DNA of 64,000 nucleotides from Endozoicomonas sp965208385 (GCA_965208385.1 CBDBOO010000064.1:1-64000); one strand, 5' to 3'; shown: positions 8,819 to 18,656, numbered from the stretch's first letter. Made by a program: numbers and translations. Notes: generated from the letters alone by a model not told the origin.

Positions 8819-9087
8819 AAAATGAAGCCTTCTACCATAATATGATGGGAGGCTGCATTGCTCACCCTGATCAGAAAACAGTTATACCTCTTGAACCAGA
8901 AGCTATTATTCGTCAGGATGGGTGCACCAAAAATGACTGCGAAAAAAATGCAATAAAACGTTTTTTTGCGCACGTAAAACGAGTACATCCTCTGCTGAAA
9001 CTGATCATCCTTCTGGATGGTCTATACGCTGACAACCCTACTATCGCGCTGATTAAGAAGTATGGCTGGCACTATATCATTGCCCGT
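8819..9087 (+). pseudogene. Transposase central fragment fused to luxS copy 2
   Basis: About 85 residues ending GGCIAHPDQKTVIPLEPEAI ... LIILLDGLYADNPTIALIKKYGWHYII, a DDE-transposase core with the second catalytic Asp in LLDGLYADN. It seems to belong to the same transposase type as the fragment at 3617. The frame runs straight into the luxS-derived sequence at about 9083, giving a chimeric open frame (8842-9465) that is a rearrangement product, not a functional gene. Confidence 0.6.
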
Positions 9088-9806
9088 ATGGAAGCACCCG
9101 CAGTACGGATCGCAAAAACCATGCAGACTCCCAGTGGCGATACGATCACTGTATTTGATTTGCGCTTTACTGTACCCAATGACGCACTACTGACTGAACG
9201 GGGAATTCATACTCTGGAACATTTGTTCGCTGGTTTTATGAGAGATCATCTCAATGGCAATGGCAATGGCGTAGAAATTATTGATATTTCGCCAATGGTA
9301 TGCCGCACCGGTTTTTATATGAGCCTGATTGGCACACCGGATGAACAGCGAGTGGCGAATGCATGGCAGTCAGCCATGACTGAGGCTATGTTCCCGCCAA
9401 TAGTTGTATTGCTTACTCCCTATGTTTACAGGGCTACAGACGTGCCTTATAAAGTAGAGATATGACTAAATCTTGTATATTGCATTTGTTTATTGCCCAA
9501 AGAACAGCGATTTGTTCTGGGATACCTTCCTATCTCATGAATAGCCATATGTGGAGCAGGAAAATAAAGTTTTTATAGGACTTTAGTGCTCCCAACTATT
9601 GACGGGAACATAGCCCATGACTGATGTGTTGAAGGTGGCATCGGAGCAGGATATTCCGGAATTGAATGAATATCAGTGTGGTACTTACGCAATGCATTCT
9701 CTGGGAGAAGCGCAGAAAATTGCAAAAAGATGTTCTCGCCAGTGGTATTAGTATTAATTCCAATGAAGCATTGAACCTCAGTGATGAGTTTCTGGCGAAT
9801 CAGTAA
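9083..9806 (+). pseudogene. luxS: Second, decayed luxS copy
   Basis: From the codon before Met14 of luxS onward this is nearly identical to the intact gene, including the HTLEH motif. It lacks the first 13 codons, carries a 6-bp expansion (NGNG to NGNGNG), and is interrupted after SAMT by a 232-bp element. After the element it resumes at DVLKVASEQ but has an extra base near 9724 (gcaaaaag against gctaaag). The terminator stem and about 200 bp of downstream DNA are duplicated as well, so a segment rather than only the gene was copied. Confidence 0.9.
9384..9615. mobile_element. 232-bp miniature inverted-repeat element in luxS copy 2
   Basis: The ends are 20-bp inverted repeats: ggctatgttcccgccaatag at 9384-9403 and ctattgacgggaacatagcc at 9596-9615, one mismatch. 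A perfect 9-bp target duplication catgactga flanks it (9375-9383 and 9616-9624). It has no transposase gene, so it fits a non-autonomous MITE or deletion derivative of a larger IS. The left 155 bp recur in inverse orientation inside tssM (15670-15824). Confidence 0.9.
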
Positions 9807-10150
9807 AGTCGACTCTGGAAAAACATCGCCCGGACTGAGTAATGCAGTCCGACGATGTTAATATTTCTGGAATAAAAAATGATCCGTACAAACTTTCCGG
9901 ATCAACAAAAGTCAGATTCTGCTGGAGTGTTTCAGGGGCTAAATTAGAAACGACAGAACTGACTCCTAAAACTGTTTTTATGGTTGTCTGATATCCATTT
10001 ATTTCAAGCTTCTGTTTTAAAGTTTTTTTAAAACTTCTCATAAAAGCATTTCATAAAAGCTTCTCATAAAAGTTTCTCATTACAGAAAGCCTTCTGCGTA
10101 AATATCAGCGATCTCTACACGTTATGTTATTGAAAAAAGTCAGGATAAAC

Positions 10151-10208
10151 TTCACAAAAGAGTATTAATTTATTCACAAGTACGGATTTATTTGTGAAAC
10201 TTTTGTGA
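10151..10208. promoter_or_regulatory. Nested TTCACAA inverted repeats before the two-component operon
   Basis: The outer pair ttcacaaaag (10151-10160) and cttttgtga (10200-10208), and the inner pair ttcacaag (10173-10180) and ttgtgaa (10192-10198), are all copies of one half-site. They lie 75-130 bp upstream of the response-regulator start, a place suited to autoregulation. Binding by that regulator is inference; a terminator is a weaker alternative. Confidence 0.4.
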
Positions 10209-10282
10209 TCTTTGCATCTATCCATATGTGTATGTCGTACAGCTCTATAAGCTGCCATGGCATGGAATGGAATGAAATAAAG

Positions 10283-11044
10283 ATGGAAAATAAAAAAATT
10301 CTGATTGTTGAGGATCAGCAGGATATTGCCGATCTGTTGATGCTTCATTTTAAAGATCTGGGGGCAGAAGTGACTCATGGCAGAGATGGTCACGAGGGAA
10401 TGCGCTATGCCTGTGCCAAAACCTGGGATTTAATTATTCTGGATATACAGCTTCCGGGGCCCAGTGGACTGGAAATCTGCCGCAGTGTCCGACGAAACCA
10501 GAACTATGTACCAATTATTCTTTTAACGTCAAGATCTTCAGAACTGGATCGTGTACTGGGTCTTGATGTGGGCGCTGATGACTACTTAACCAAGCCGTTC
10601 AGTGTATTGGAACTCATTGCCAGAATACGGGCTGTATTCCGCCGAGCCAACGCTTTTGAAGAAACTGCGAATATTCCATCGGCCGATATTTTACAGATGG
10701 GTAATCTGCTGATTGATGAGCAGAAACATGAAGTGACACTGTCTGGTGAATCTCTTGAACTGACTGCGCGTGAATTCAAGCTGTTACTGCATTTCTGCAA
10801 TCATCCGGGGCGGGTATTCAGTCGTACAGAGCTACTGGATAAGGTGTGGGGTTATGGTCACGAAGGTTATGAACATACGGTAAATTCTCATATCAATCGC
10901 TTACGTTCAAAGCTGGAACAGGATCCAAGAAACCCCGATTACATCATTACGGTTTGGGGTGTTGGCTATAAACTGGACGATCAGTTCTGTGGTGCAGTGC
11001 CCGTGTCGCTTAGTTCAGGCAGTGCATTGGGTGGCGTTCTGTGA
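10283..11044 (+). CDS. OmpR-family response regulator
   Basis: A 253-residue regulator from the ATG at 10283 (MENKKILIVEDQ), which suits the receiver start better than farther upstream codons. The receiver domain has the acidic pair Glu10/Asp11, phospho-acceptor Asp54 (LIILDIQLPG), Thr/Ser near LLTSRS, and Lys in YLTKPF. A winged-helix trans_reg_C domain follows (LTAREFKLLLHF ... VNSHINRLRSKLE ... VWGVGYKL). The stop overlaps the GTG of the kinase gene by 4 bases (GTGA), so they form one operon. The signal and targets are not visible. Confidence 0.92.
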   Translation: MENKKILIVEDQQDIADLLMLHFKDLGAEVTHGRDGHEGMRYACAKTWDLIILDIQLPGPSGLEICRSVRRNQNYVPIILLTSRSSELDRVLGLDVGADDYLTKPFSVLELIARIRAVFRRANAFEETANIPSADILQMGNLLIDEQKHEVTLSGESLELTAREFKLLLHFCNHPGRVFSRTELLDKVWGYGHEGYEHTVNSHINRLRSKLEQDPRNPDYIITVWGVGYKLDDQFCGAVPVSLSSGSALGGVL

Positions 11045-12570
11045 TTAATACTTTAAAAGCAAAACAGGTTCTGGTGTTGTTTTGTTTAATGAGTCTGGTG
11101 GGGTGTTCTGCGCTGCTGATCGGTCAGGCTGGCATGCGGCTTTATTACGAAGAATTGACCCAGAAACAGAACCAGAGCATTGCCATGTATGTTACCCGTG
11201 AGCATCGTTTACTGGCAGATGAAGTGAACAGTAAACAGGTCATTGATATGCTCTCACAGCAGGCCATGATTATAAATCCCATTGCGGAAGTCTATCTGCT
11301 CGATACAAAAGGCCGGATAATATCCCATTCGTTTTCCGGGGAAAGCATCCTGCGGAAAACCATTGACCTGAAGCCTATCAAAGAATTTCTGGCCAGAACC
11401 CAGCCATTCCCTTTACGAGGTAATGATCCTCAGGATGAACAGCTGGATAGAATATTTTCGGCATCTGAAGTTCACCGGGATGGTAAATTGCAGGGCTATT
11501 TTTATGTTGTGCTGGGTGGTCGTGGATTTGAGGATTTATACGGCTCGGTGAGCTGGAGCCATGTGGGTAAAAATGCGGGTGGGTTATTGATGATGATAAT
11601 CATCAGCAGCCTGATTATAGGCTGGTTTGTGTTTAACCGACTGGTACATCGACTGACTAAGCTGAACAGGGACATGTGTAGCTTTTCACAAAAAGTATTA
11701 ATGGGTAAGAATGAAAAAGCCTGTTCCGAATTTATGAGTGGGGATGAGATCGATCAGTTATCTGCTGTATTCCAGAAAATGTCGGAGAAGATTTGTCTGC
11801 AGCTGGAGCAGTTGAGAGAATCAGATCGCTTGCGTCGTGAATTGATCTCTAATGTATCTCATGATCTACGTACTCCTCTGGCAACAACTCAGGGATATCT
11901 GGAAACACTGATTATCAAAAATGACAGTATTGATAGTCAGATGAGAAACACTTATCTGAGAGTGGCTGAAAAAAGCTGCAGGCGATTGGGGCGATTAATT
12001 GCCGATTTGTTTGAATTGTCAAAGCTGGAGACAGGCAGTATCAGGCTGGAGTGTGAATATTTTTCCATTGTTGAATTAATGTATGACACTGTTCAGGGTT
12101 TTCAGATTGAGAGCCAGAAGAAAGGCATTTCAATCGGTGTTGACTGTCCACAAAATGATGTTCAGGTGCACGCTGACATTAGCCTGATCCAGAGGGTTTT
12201 TGAAAACCTTATTCGAAATGCCATTGCTCACACTCCTGACGGAGGTAGGGTTCAGCTGCAATTTACTGAAATGTTTTCTGATGATCCCTCAGCAGTGCAT
12301 GTGGCTGTTGAAGATACGGGCAGGGGCATTAAAAGGCATGATATTCCCCATATATTTAATCGCAGTTACCGTTCTGCACAACAACCGCAATCGGTAACAG
12401 ATTCCAGTGGTTTGGGGCTCGCAATTGTGAAAAAGATTCTCGATCTTCATGGTTGTCGCATTGAGGTGGTCAGTGAGCCTGGCAGGGGTGCCCGGTTTCA
12501 GTTTGACCTGCCAACACTGCCTGAATCATCTTATGACAATGAACCGCAATCACAATGGGTTGCTGTATAA
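11041..12570 (+). CDS. Membrane sensor histidine kinase
   Basis: A 509-residue EnvZ/BaeS-type kinase. A first membrane helix is near residues 8-30, a periplasmic sensor region runs to about 180, and a second helix (GGLLMMIIISSLIIGWFVF) follows. A HAMP-like linker precedes the HisKA domain with His274 in ISNVSHDLRTPLATT. The ATPase domain shows N box (ENLIRNAIAHT), DTGRG (G1) and SGLGLAIVKKI (G2). It phosphorylates the response regulator encoded just upstream, with which it overlaps by 4 bases. Confidence 0.92.
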   Translation: MINTLKAKQVLVLFCLMSLVGCSALLIGQAGMRLYYEELTQKQNQSIAMYVTREHRLLADEVNSKQVIDMLSQQAMIINPIAEVYLLDTKGRIISHSFSGESILRKTIDLKPIKEFLARTQPFPLRGNDPQDEQLDRIFSASEVHRDGKLQGYFYVVLGGRGFEDLYGSVSWSHVGKNAGGLLMMIIISSLIIGWFVFNRLVHRLTKLNRDMCSFSQKVLMGKNEKACSEFMSGDEIDQLSAVFQKMSEKICLQLEQLRESDRLRRELISNVSHDLRTPLATTQGYLETLIIKNDSIDSQMRNTYLRVAEKSCRRLGRLIADLFELSKLETGSIRLECEYFSIVELMYDTVQGFQIESQKKGISIGVDCPQNDVQVHADISLIQRVFENLIRNAIAHTPDGGRVQLQFTEMFSDDPSAVHVAVEDTGRGIKRHDIPHIFNRSYRSAQQPQSVTDSSGLGLAIVKKILDLHGCRIEVVSEPGRGARFQFDLPTLPESSYDNEPQSQWVAV

Positions 12571-12576
12571 AGGAGA

Positions 12577-13107
12577 TCAGAGAACAGGTGATTCATTCAG
12601 GTTTTGCTGAATAATATCAGTATTCCATAGGTTAGAAAATCTCAGAGCTCTCGGGCAATGGCCATAGGATTCATCGACATCCAGAACCAGAGCCTGAAGA
12701 ACTTTGGCCTTTTCATCCGGTTCAAAGACTTCCAGGGTCAGCTTGTCAAAAAACGACTGGCCCTTACAGATCACACTGACTCTACCGTTTACTCGGACAC
12801 AGGTGTTAATGCCGGGAATGAAAAAGATTAATCCTGCCTTTGGACTAGTTTCGATATTTTCATAGGACTGGAACAAGCGATTGCCTGCCACATCAGGAAT
12901 TAGTAAGCGAGAATTGTCCAGTATTTTAACAAAACCGGGCATTCCACCTTTTGGAGAAGTATCGCAATTACCATCCCTGTCGCTGGTGGCCATTACCATA
13001 AAAGGTGATTGTCGTATGAAGTTCTGTTCTTGTTCCGACATGTAATTCTTGATTTTATCCCTGGCACGATCAGAGGGGGTACCGAATATTTTCTGAGATT
13101 CATTCAT
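12577..13107 (-). CDS. PPOX-class flavin-dependent (pyridoxamine oxidase-like) protein
   Basis: A 176-residue protein of the PNPOx-like split-barrel type. Signs are FMVMATSDRDGNCDTSPKGGMPGFVKI near the start (FMN-binding strand pair), the NRLFQSYENIETSPKAGLIFFIPG segment, and the C-terminal HCPRALRFSNLW of the MSMEG_1061-type subgroup. Members bind FMN or F420; no substrate is known from the sequence. It converges with the two-component operon (6 bp apart). Confidence 0.75.
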   Translation of the reverse strand: MNESQKIFGTPSDRARDKIKNYMSEQEQNFIRQSPFMVMATSDRDGNCDTSPKGGMPGFVKILDNSRLLIPDVAGNRLFQSYENIETSPKAGLIFFIPGINTCVRVNGRVSVICKGQSFFDKLTLEVFEPDEKAKVLQALVLDVDESYGHCPRALRFSNLWNTDIIQQNLNESPVL

Positions 13108-13267
13108 GAATAATTTATTATTGAGTTGGCAGGTAAAAGAGCTTTATGATCAATCTAACGGGTTAGGCCGTTATTGGCACGTAATATTTTGTTTCAATTG
13201 CCTGCTTTGATCTGTATTTTCTGATTTATATTTTCTGGTTCATTGAGTGATTCTGGAAAAGGGAGCT

Positions 13268-15666
13268 TCAGAAGGTTATTCGGGCAGGCAAATTAATTTT
13301 ATTTAACAAGTCAGCACTGAAGGGATTACCTCTGCGATCCAGTGCCAGCTCAAACTCTGCTTTGTAGCCCTTAATAGCGTATTTAAGAACTATCTTTTCG
13401 CCGTTTTGCCACTGATCACAATCAAAGACAAACCGGAACCACGCCCAGGGTCCCGTATAGTTTTTTCTGGCGAGCTTCAGATTATTGTTACTCATGGTTA
13501 TTGTCAGATTTTCATCTTCGCCAACAGGCCATTTTCTTTTCTGCCAGAGTCGGGGTCCGTGTCGATAGATAAAGCGACCGTTGTTGTCTCTCAATGAAAA
13601 TTCGGTAATATCCGATGTAAGTTCACGGGCACGCATTTTATAGTCAATCTGTAATGTTCCGTCGGCACTGAACAGTCTCTCTCTGAGAGTGCGGACCAGA
13701 TTGAGCTGATGAATGGCTTCGTCTGTCATTTGAATCTTATTATCATTAAACGTTTTGATTCTCCAACCGGGAAGCGTTTCTATGAGAAAGGGGGATAGTG
13801 TGTTTTTTTCATAGTTTTCCAGCGTTCCTTTAGGTTTGAAAAATTCGATGAAATCGCCAATTCTTGTCTCACTGACTACGCCTGCCTCCAAGGGGAAACG
13901 GTTGCCCAATTGTTGTTGCCAGAATGGGTAGATTTCTGTATTCCATTGAGTCTGAATATAGAGCCCTGCCCCAGACATGTAACTGCTCCACACCATGTCA
14001 GCCAGCTGTTTGAGCCATTGTGACGCTCTGGTTTCATCTTCGGCAGCCTCCGTCCACAGGTTGTTCAGGTTACTGCTCTCATTGTTCATGACAATAATGG
14101 CATGGTCGTTCAGTGCCTGATTGGTATCATAATGGGCTATCACTCCCTGAATGTCCTGAAAGATAGCTTCCAGTACAGGGTTAACTTCCTTGCGCCGATT
14201 TTGTAAATAGCTCGCATAAGCTTTAAAGGCATTATTTACGATCTGGGCACTGTCCGAACTGGTGCTTTTTTCTATAGCAACATGAAGGCTGCTATCCAAC
14301 AGGTTCGTATTAATACCCTGAGCCTGAATTTTACTGTCACTTTTTCTTTTTAGCTGGTTTTTAAGTGCAATCTCACTCTTGCTTATGGAAACAGTTTCAG
14401 CAAGATTTGTTTCGCTGGCAATCACGCTGATCAGTTTGTACAGCAGGGCATTATCGCCTTTATAAAGTGCGGCCAGATGGCGATTAATCTGAAGAGGACT
14501 ATTCAGTGGTCTAAGGTCAATATTTTCCAGAAGACTATTCCACTGATGGATATATTCCTGAAAATAGAGTTCGCGTACTTTGCTGCTGATACTGATCAAC
14601 TGGAACTGACTGACTTGATCTGTACCGTTTCTGATACGATTCAGACTGGCTATCTGTTTGCGAAGTAAATGTGATGTTGGTGATAAATCAAGAGATTGAT
14701 AGGCACTGCGGGTAAAAAACCTCGGGAATTCGAAAGAATCTTTTTTTATTTCTGATCGCACGATAAAGAGGTTTTGAAAATCTGCGCCAAATAATTCCCT
14801 GAGATCAATATTATCGCTGAATTCAGGCATGGATTTGATTTGTTCATACACAATTTTTTCATCGACCTGGGAAGCCAGGCTGGCTTTGGCTCTGGCAACC
14901 AGTCTCCGATCCGGCTTTAGGGGAGCAACGTCTATGGACCACAAATCTTTCAATAATAATTTCAATGCCTGACGGTCACTGACTGAAAGCCGTTGGTCGT
15001 TCATATATACATGCTCAAAATGTCTTTCCAGAGCATTAGAATCTCGGATCTCGGATTGATATAACATCAGATAATAATGTAAATCATCAAATGCGGAAGT
15101 ACTGAAATCAGTCAGGTTTTTTTCCAGTCTTTCCTGCTGCAGGTTTGAAAGTGGCAATATTAGTTTTTGTCGTAGCTGCTGATGATAGGCGATGGATACG
15201 CGGTGTGCTGTTTCGTTATCTTGCAGACCTATCTGCAGATACCATGCCTTGGGTTGATTGTACTGTTGATTGAGCTCTCGTAACTCGGAGAGAGGCTGAA
15301 TCTGATTTATCAGGGGATTAATAGATGCCTGTTGCATCATGGACGTGTACGAAGCGAAAGTATTTCTTTGTTGATGAAGCAAGCGGCTGTTGTAGTCAAT
15401 ATTCAGACTGAATAGAGTGATGCATGCAATGATAATTAGAAATACACCAATATATCCGGTGATCATTTTTGTCATCCACAGTGCTCTGGCTTTCCTGTTT
15501 TCTCCCACAAGAGCGGTTTCACCGATGACTATGTTTTCAATAAACTGGCGGGTAAAAAAGCTCTGGCTATCCGGAGTTTGTGAATGTTCAGGAATAACGT
15601 TAAATCCATGCTTTCTGGCCAGCTCTGCTGCAAGGACATTGATGCTGTTGCCATACTGTCCACAGG
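13268..15666 (-). pseudogene. tssM: TssM (IcmF) C-terminal part of a broken gene
   Basis: This piece continues TssM after SCGQYGNSINV with LAAELARKHGFNVIPEHSQTPDSQSFFTRQFIENIV. A transmembrane segment follows (MITGYIGVFLIIIACITLFSL), then the long periplasmic IcmF-related and C-terminal beta domain (GPRLWQKRKWP ... GPWAWFRFVFDCDQWQNGEKIVLKY). TssM is the inner-membrane T6SS protein that joins TssJ in the outer membrane to the baseplate. The long open frame reaching 15715 starts with about 16 residues encoded by the inserted element, not by tssM. It is the last gene of the block. Confidence 0.85.
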
Positions 15667-15856
15667 CTAATGAGATAGGAAGGTATCCCAGAACAAATCG
15701 CTGTTCTTTGGGCAATAAACAAATGCAATATACAAGATTTAGTCATATCTCTACTTTATAAGGCACGTCTGTAGCCCTGTAAACATAGGGAGTAAGCAAT
15801 ACAACTATTGGCGGGAACATAGCCGACATTGATGCTGTTGCCATACTGTCCACAGG
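15635..15856. mobile_element. Truncated miniature element with 32-bp direct repeats in tssM
   Basis: A 32-bp stretch of tssM is present twice, at 15635-15666 and 15825-15856 (begins gacattgatg, ends tccacagg). Between them lie 155 bp (15670-15824) matching the left part of the element at 9384 in inverse orientation, ending with ctattggcgggaacatagcc. The other end of the element, about 77 bp with its terminal repeat, is missing. A 32-bp duplication is too long for a usual IS target duplication, so a rearrangement is likelier than plain insertion. Confidence 0.85.
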
Positions 15857-16631
15857 AACTGAACCAGACACCGCTCAGCTTCGGATCAGGAAGCCCATGT
15901 CGTGACAGAAATAGCTCTTCACAGAAACAATCCAGACGTTCACCCAAAAGGTCGAACTGCAGAACAAATCGAATCTGGGCCTGTCTGGTTCCATAGCCTC
16001 TGGCGTGATAAAGACATTCTGGTAGAGCGTCACATAGACTACGATGACAACGTAAAAAGGCATTTCTGAAGTGATCTTCCCTGTATCCGTCGGGTAATGA
16101 AAACCCCCAGGGTAGAGATTGCTTCTGGCTACTGGTGTGCTGAAAATATTCTGTAAACCCATTGAGTCGATCAGCCTGAGTCAGTAATAGCCAGCTAGGC
16201 AGGCAAAGTCCGGATAATCTGTTCAATTCCTGCAGGCGCCAGCGCAGTTGTCGTGCCAGTTCTGCCAGCCCCGAATGTTGGCGAGTGACCAGCTGTTCCA
16301 TGGAGAGTGCAGCAATTATTCCTGTGATGGGTTGTCTGGGGCGGGTTATGTGCAACAGATGGATGAGGTGCAGCCAGAGGGATTCATTGACGGGGTCTTT
16401 TTCCCGGGTGTAATAATGACCGGCCAGTTCGATGACCACTGCATTTTCTCCCAGCCAGAAACAGATGTCGGATGATTTCTCTGCAGCGGCCACGGAAATT
16501 TGTTCGAAGCCGACATCCGTAAGCCAGCCTGTTTTACCGGAACCGTCGGTTCCGACCATTATCAGCCATGGCAGGCTGTAGGGTTTTTTCGTTGATTCCG
16601 GTGAGAGAGCTTTTGCCATAACTGATGCCAT
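15825..16631 (-). pseudogene. tssM: TssM P-loop domain part of a broken gene
   Basis: The frame from PYSLPWLIMVGTDGSGKTG (Walker A) through DICFWLGENAVVIELAGHYY and WLLLTQADRLNGFTEYF (NKxD-like strand) to KLSGVWFSSCGQYGNSINV is the cytoplasmic domain of TssM. The apparent start at 16631 lies in the overlap with the N-terminal fragment. Adding one base to the T6 tract at 16584-16589 would join the two frames as QRKKPYSLPWLIMVG. The element at 15635-15856 separates it from the C-terminal part. Confidence 0.85.
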
Positions 16632-16909
16632 TTATGATCCAGTTGCCGGGTAGCGATTTTAATCTCGGATTGTTCATTGCTGGTCCGATGATTTTCAGAA
16701 GATATTGCGATGATTCTACGTATTTTTTTAAAAATCATCGGGCTGAGTATGAGCGACATAAACAGAAGAATAACAACTACCGTATAAAACCACTTCTGGT
16801 AATCCGTTTGCAGCCAGTTGATTGCAGGGTATTCTGCAGGAATCAGCCAGATAAATAGAATGGAAATCACAGCAATCAGTACGGTACCCAGCTTCCATTT
16901 TGTTTTCAT
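16562..16909 (-). pseudogene. tssM: TssM N-terminal membrane part of a broken gene
   Basis: This has the two N-terminal membrane helices of TssM (LGTVLIAVISILFIWLIPA and FYTVVVILLFMSLILSPMIF), then a basic cytoplasmic linker ending at KLSHRNQRK. After that the frame runs out of homology (NPTACHG, stop) because of a one-base loss in a T6/A6 tract at 16584-16589. Its start overlaps the stop of tssL by 4 bases, as expected in an intact tssL-tssM operon. Confidence 0.8.
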
Positions 16910-17754
16910 GGCGGGGGATTCCTGGCAGAAGGGAGTGAATTTGTTTTTATTTCCTTTGTTGTTTTAGTTGCATTGAAACTCTGCCAATGACTTAACTGCT
17001 GCAATCCGCTGGAATAATCACTGTTGATATGTTTTATCCACAGGTGACAACCCAATCCGCAGGAAAGCATCAGGATAAGTGCAATGACAAGGTAAGGTTT
17101 ATGGTTATATTGAGGTAATGGCCGCCATGGTTGCTGTGTTGGTTTATCGCACGATTTGGAATCTGATACAGGCAGGGGTTCTTTTCCTTTACGTATATCC
17201 CTGTAAAGGCGATTCATTAATTCAGTCAGGACATGACCATTACTCTGCTTGAACTGTCCACGATAGCCGAGACAAAGAAGCAGATAGGCCAATTCCATGA
17301 AATCAATCATTTTTCCGGCGTTCTGTCTCGCCTGATCCAGCAGTAAAAAAAATACTTCACCGGCGTTTCTCTGTTGAAACAGTTGACCAACCAGACTGTG
17401 GTTCTCCCAGCAGGCCGCTTGTCCCCAGACAGTATTCATAATTTCTTCATCGAACGCTGCACTGAGGATATAACAGGTTTTTTCCATAATCCTGGGTGAA
17501 TAGTCTGCCTGTAATCCCCGGTTGTGCAATTCTGTTATTGAGTGGATCAGGTACTGATTGAGTTCAGGCAGGTTTGTCGGATTGTTTTGTTGTCCGAGAG
17601 TGGACAGTAAGGCCAGATGTTCTGCGCAAAGGTTCAGGAGTCTGTTATCAGAGGCCTCAAATGCCTGCAGCCGATAGACTGCATTATCTGAATTACAGGT
17701 GGCTGCATTGAATTCAGCCATGTCGAGAAAATTACAGTCATTCATTGCAGTCAT
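16906..17754 (-). CDS. tssL: T6SS inner-membrane protein TssL (DotU/IcmH-like)
   Basis: A 282-residue DotU-type protein: a cytoplasmic helical domain (SPRIMEKTCYILSAAFDEEIMNTVWG ... NAGEVFFLLLDQARQN ... LAYLLLCLGYRGQF) followed by one C-terminal membrane helix (PYLVIALILMLSCGLGCHLWI). TssL anchors with TssM in the inner membrane and recruits the TssK baseplate. No frameshift or insertion is seen, so it is the one intact membrane-complex gene here. A second ATG at 17745 is an equally good start; the region before it is a 13-bp tandem repeat. Confidence 0.9.
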   Translation of the reverse strand: MTAMNDCNFLDMAEFNAATCNSDNAVYRLQAFEASDNRLLNLCAEHLALLSTLGQQNNPTNLPELNQYLIHSITELHNRGLQADYSPRIMEKTCYILSAAFDEEIMNTVWGQAACWENHSLVGQLFQQRNAGEVFFLLLDQARQNAGKMIDFMELAYLLLCLGYRGQFKQSNGHVLTELMNRLYRDIRKGKEPLPVSDSKSCDKPTQQPWRPLPQYNHKPYLVIALILMLSCGLGCHLWIKHINSDYSSGLQQLSHWQSFNATKTTKEIKTNSLPSARNPPP

Positions 17755-17784
17755 TCATTGCAGTCATTCATTGCAGTCATTCAT
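17735..17784. repeat. 13-bp tandem repeat at the tssL start
   Basis: The unit cagtcattcattg occurs at 17735, 17748 and 17761 with a partial fourth copy to 17784. Read on the minus strand it puts an ATGAATGACTGCA start-like sequence in each unit, so unit changes could shift the translation start of tssL. Confidence 0.9.
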
Positions 17785-17792
17785 AGTGTGAA

Positions 17793-18555
17793 TCAGCGAA
17801 TAACATAACAGTCGATGACAACGTTGTCGGGCATCTGTTCATCAACGTGTAATGCCAGCATATCCTGTGTTTTAACCATCTCTATCCAGAGTTCATCACT
17901 GGTATCTATTTCAAAATAAACACTGTTGGCTTTGGCTCGTATTTCCAGGGGTGCAGCTGCCAGTGGATTGATTGGAATGGCGGATAAAGCACTGCGAACG
18001 CGTTCTGCTATACGTCCATGTCCGCAAATTTTGGCGGCTGCCAGAAAGGACTCTCGGGTTTTTGTTACTCCCAGACTGGAAGTAACAGCGAGTACAAAGC
18101 GACTTTCGTTAAACAATGTCTTGTCATCGATACGGGCACGTAATAATCGCCGTACACTGAAGAGCCTGTCGTCCCAGGTGATGGAAACCACCTTTTCATT
18201 ACTGGCCTGACGAAGATTCAGCAGAAGACTGGAGATTACCGGTGCGAAAGATGAATAAATGGCGTGAAGATCGAATTTTGGAAATACAGGGGCAAGAGTT
18301 GTTGTGAATGTGGCCAGATCAGCGGCCATCACCACCAGATAGCGATAGAGTTCCCCTGCAGTCATACCCGCCTGTTGATTTAACAAAGTCAGCTCTGCTC
18401 CGTAGCGGTTAAGAGCCTGTAACCACATATAGGATATCTGCATGGTCTGGTAACTTTTCTGTTCACTTTCAACCCCCACCTGAGCGGCCATCATTGAGGC
18501 TCTCTGGCTCACTATAGCCTGCAGATTCTGAACCTGTTCAAGGAGATACCGGGAT
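17793..18555 (-). pseudogene. tssK: TssK C-terminal part of a gene split by IS4 array
   Basis: From the IS border the frame reads SRYLLEQVQNLQAIVSQRASMMAAQVG and goes on to the C-terminal domain (YLVVMAADLATFTTTLAPVFPKFD ... LLRARIDDKTLFNESRFVLAV ... DMLALHVDEQMPDN). TssK is the trimeric cytoplasmic baseplate protein that links the T6SS baseplate to TssL/TssM. Joining it to the upstream part across the 11-bp target duplication gives a continuous PQCLDYRVSRYLLEQVQN, so the insertion is the only cause of the break at this point. Confidence 0.9.
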
Positions 18556-18656
18556 CAATGGCACTGACTTAAGGAAGTATCCCCTGAAACACTAAGGCTT
18601 GCTCGAGAAGAAAAACGACTATAAAAGCCGGTGTAACTCAACCACCCGAGCAAGCC

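Noticed and set aside
8842..9465. 207-residue open frame with a LuxS-like C-terminal half
   Set aside because: It is a chimera of a transposase fragment, truncated luxS and the left end of a MITE, not a gene fusion with function.
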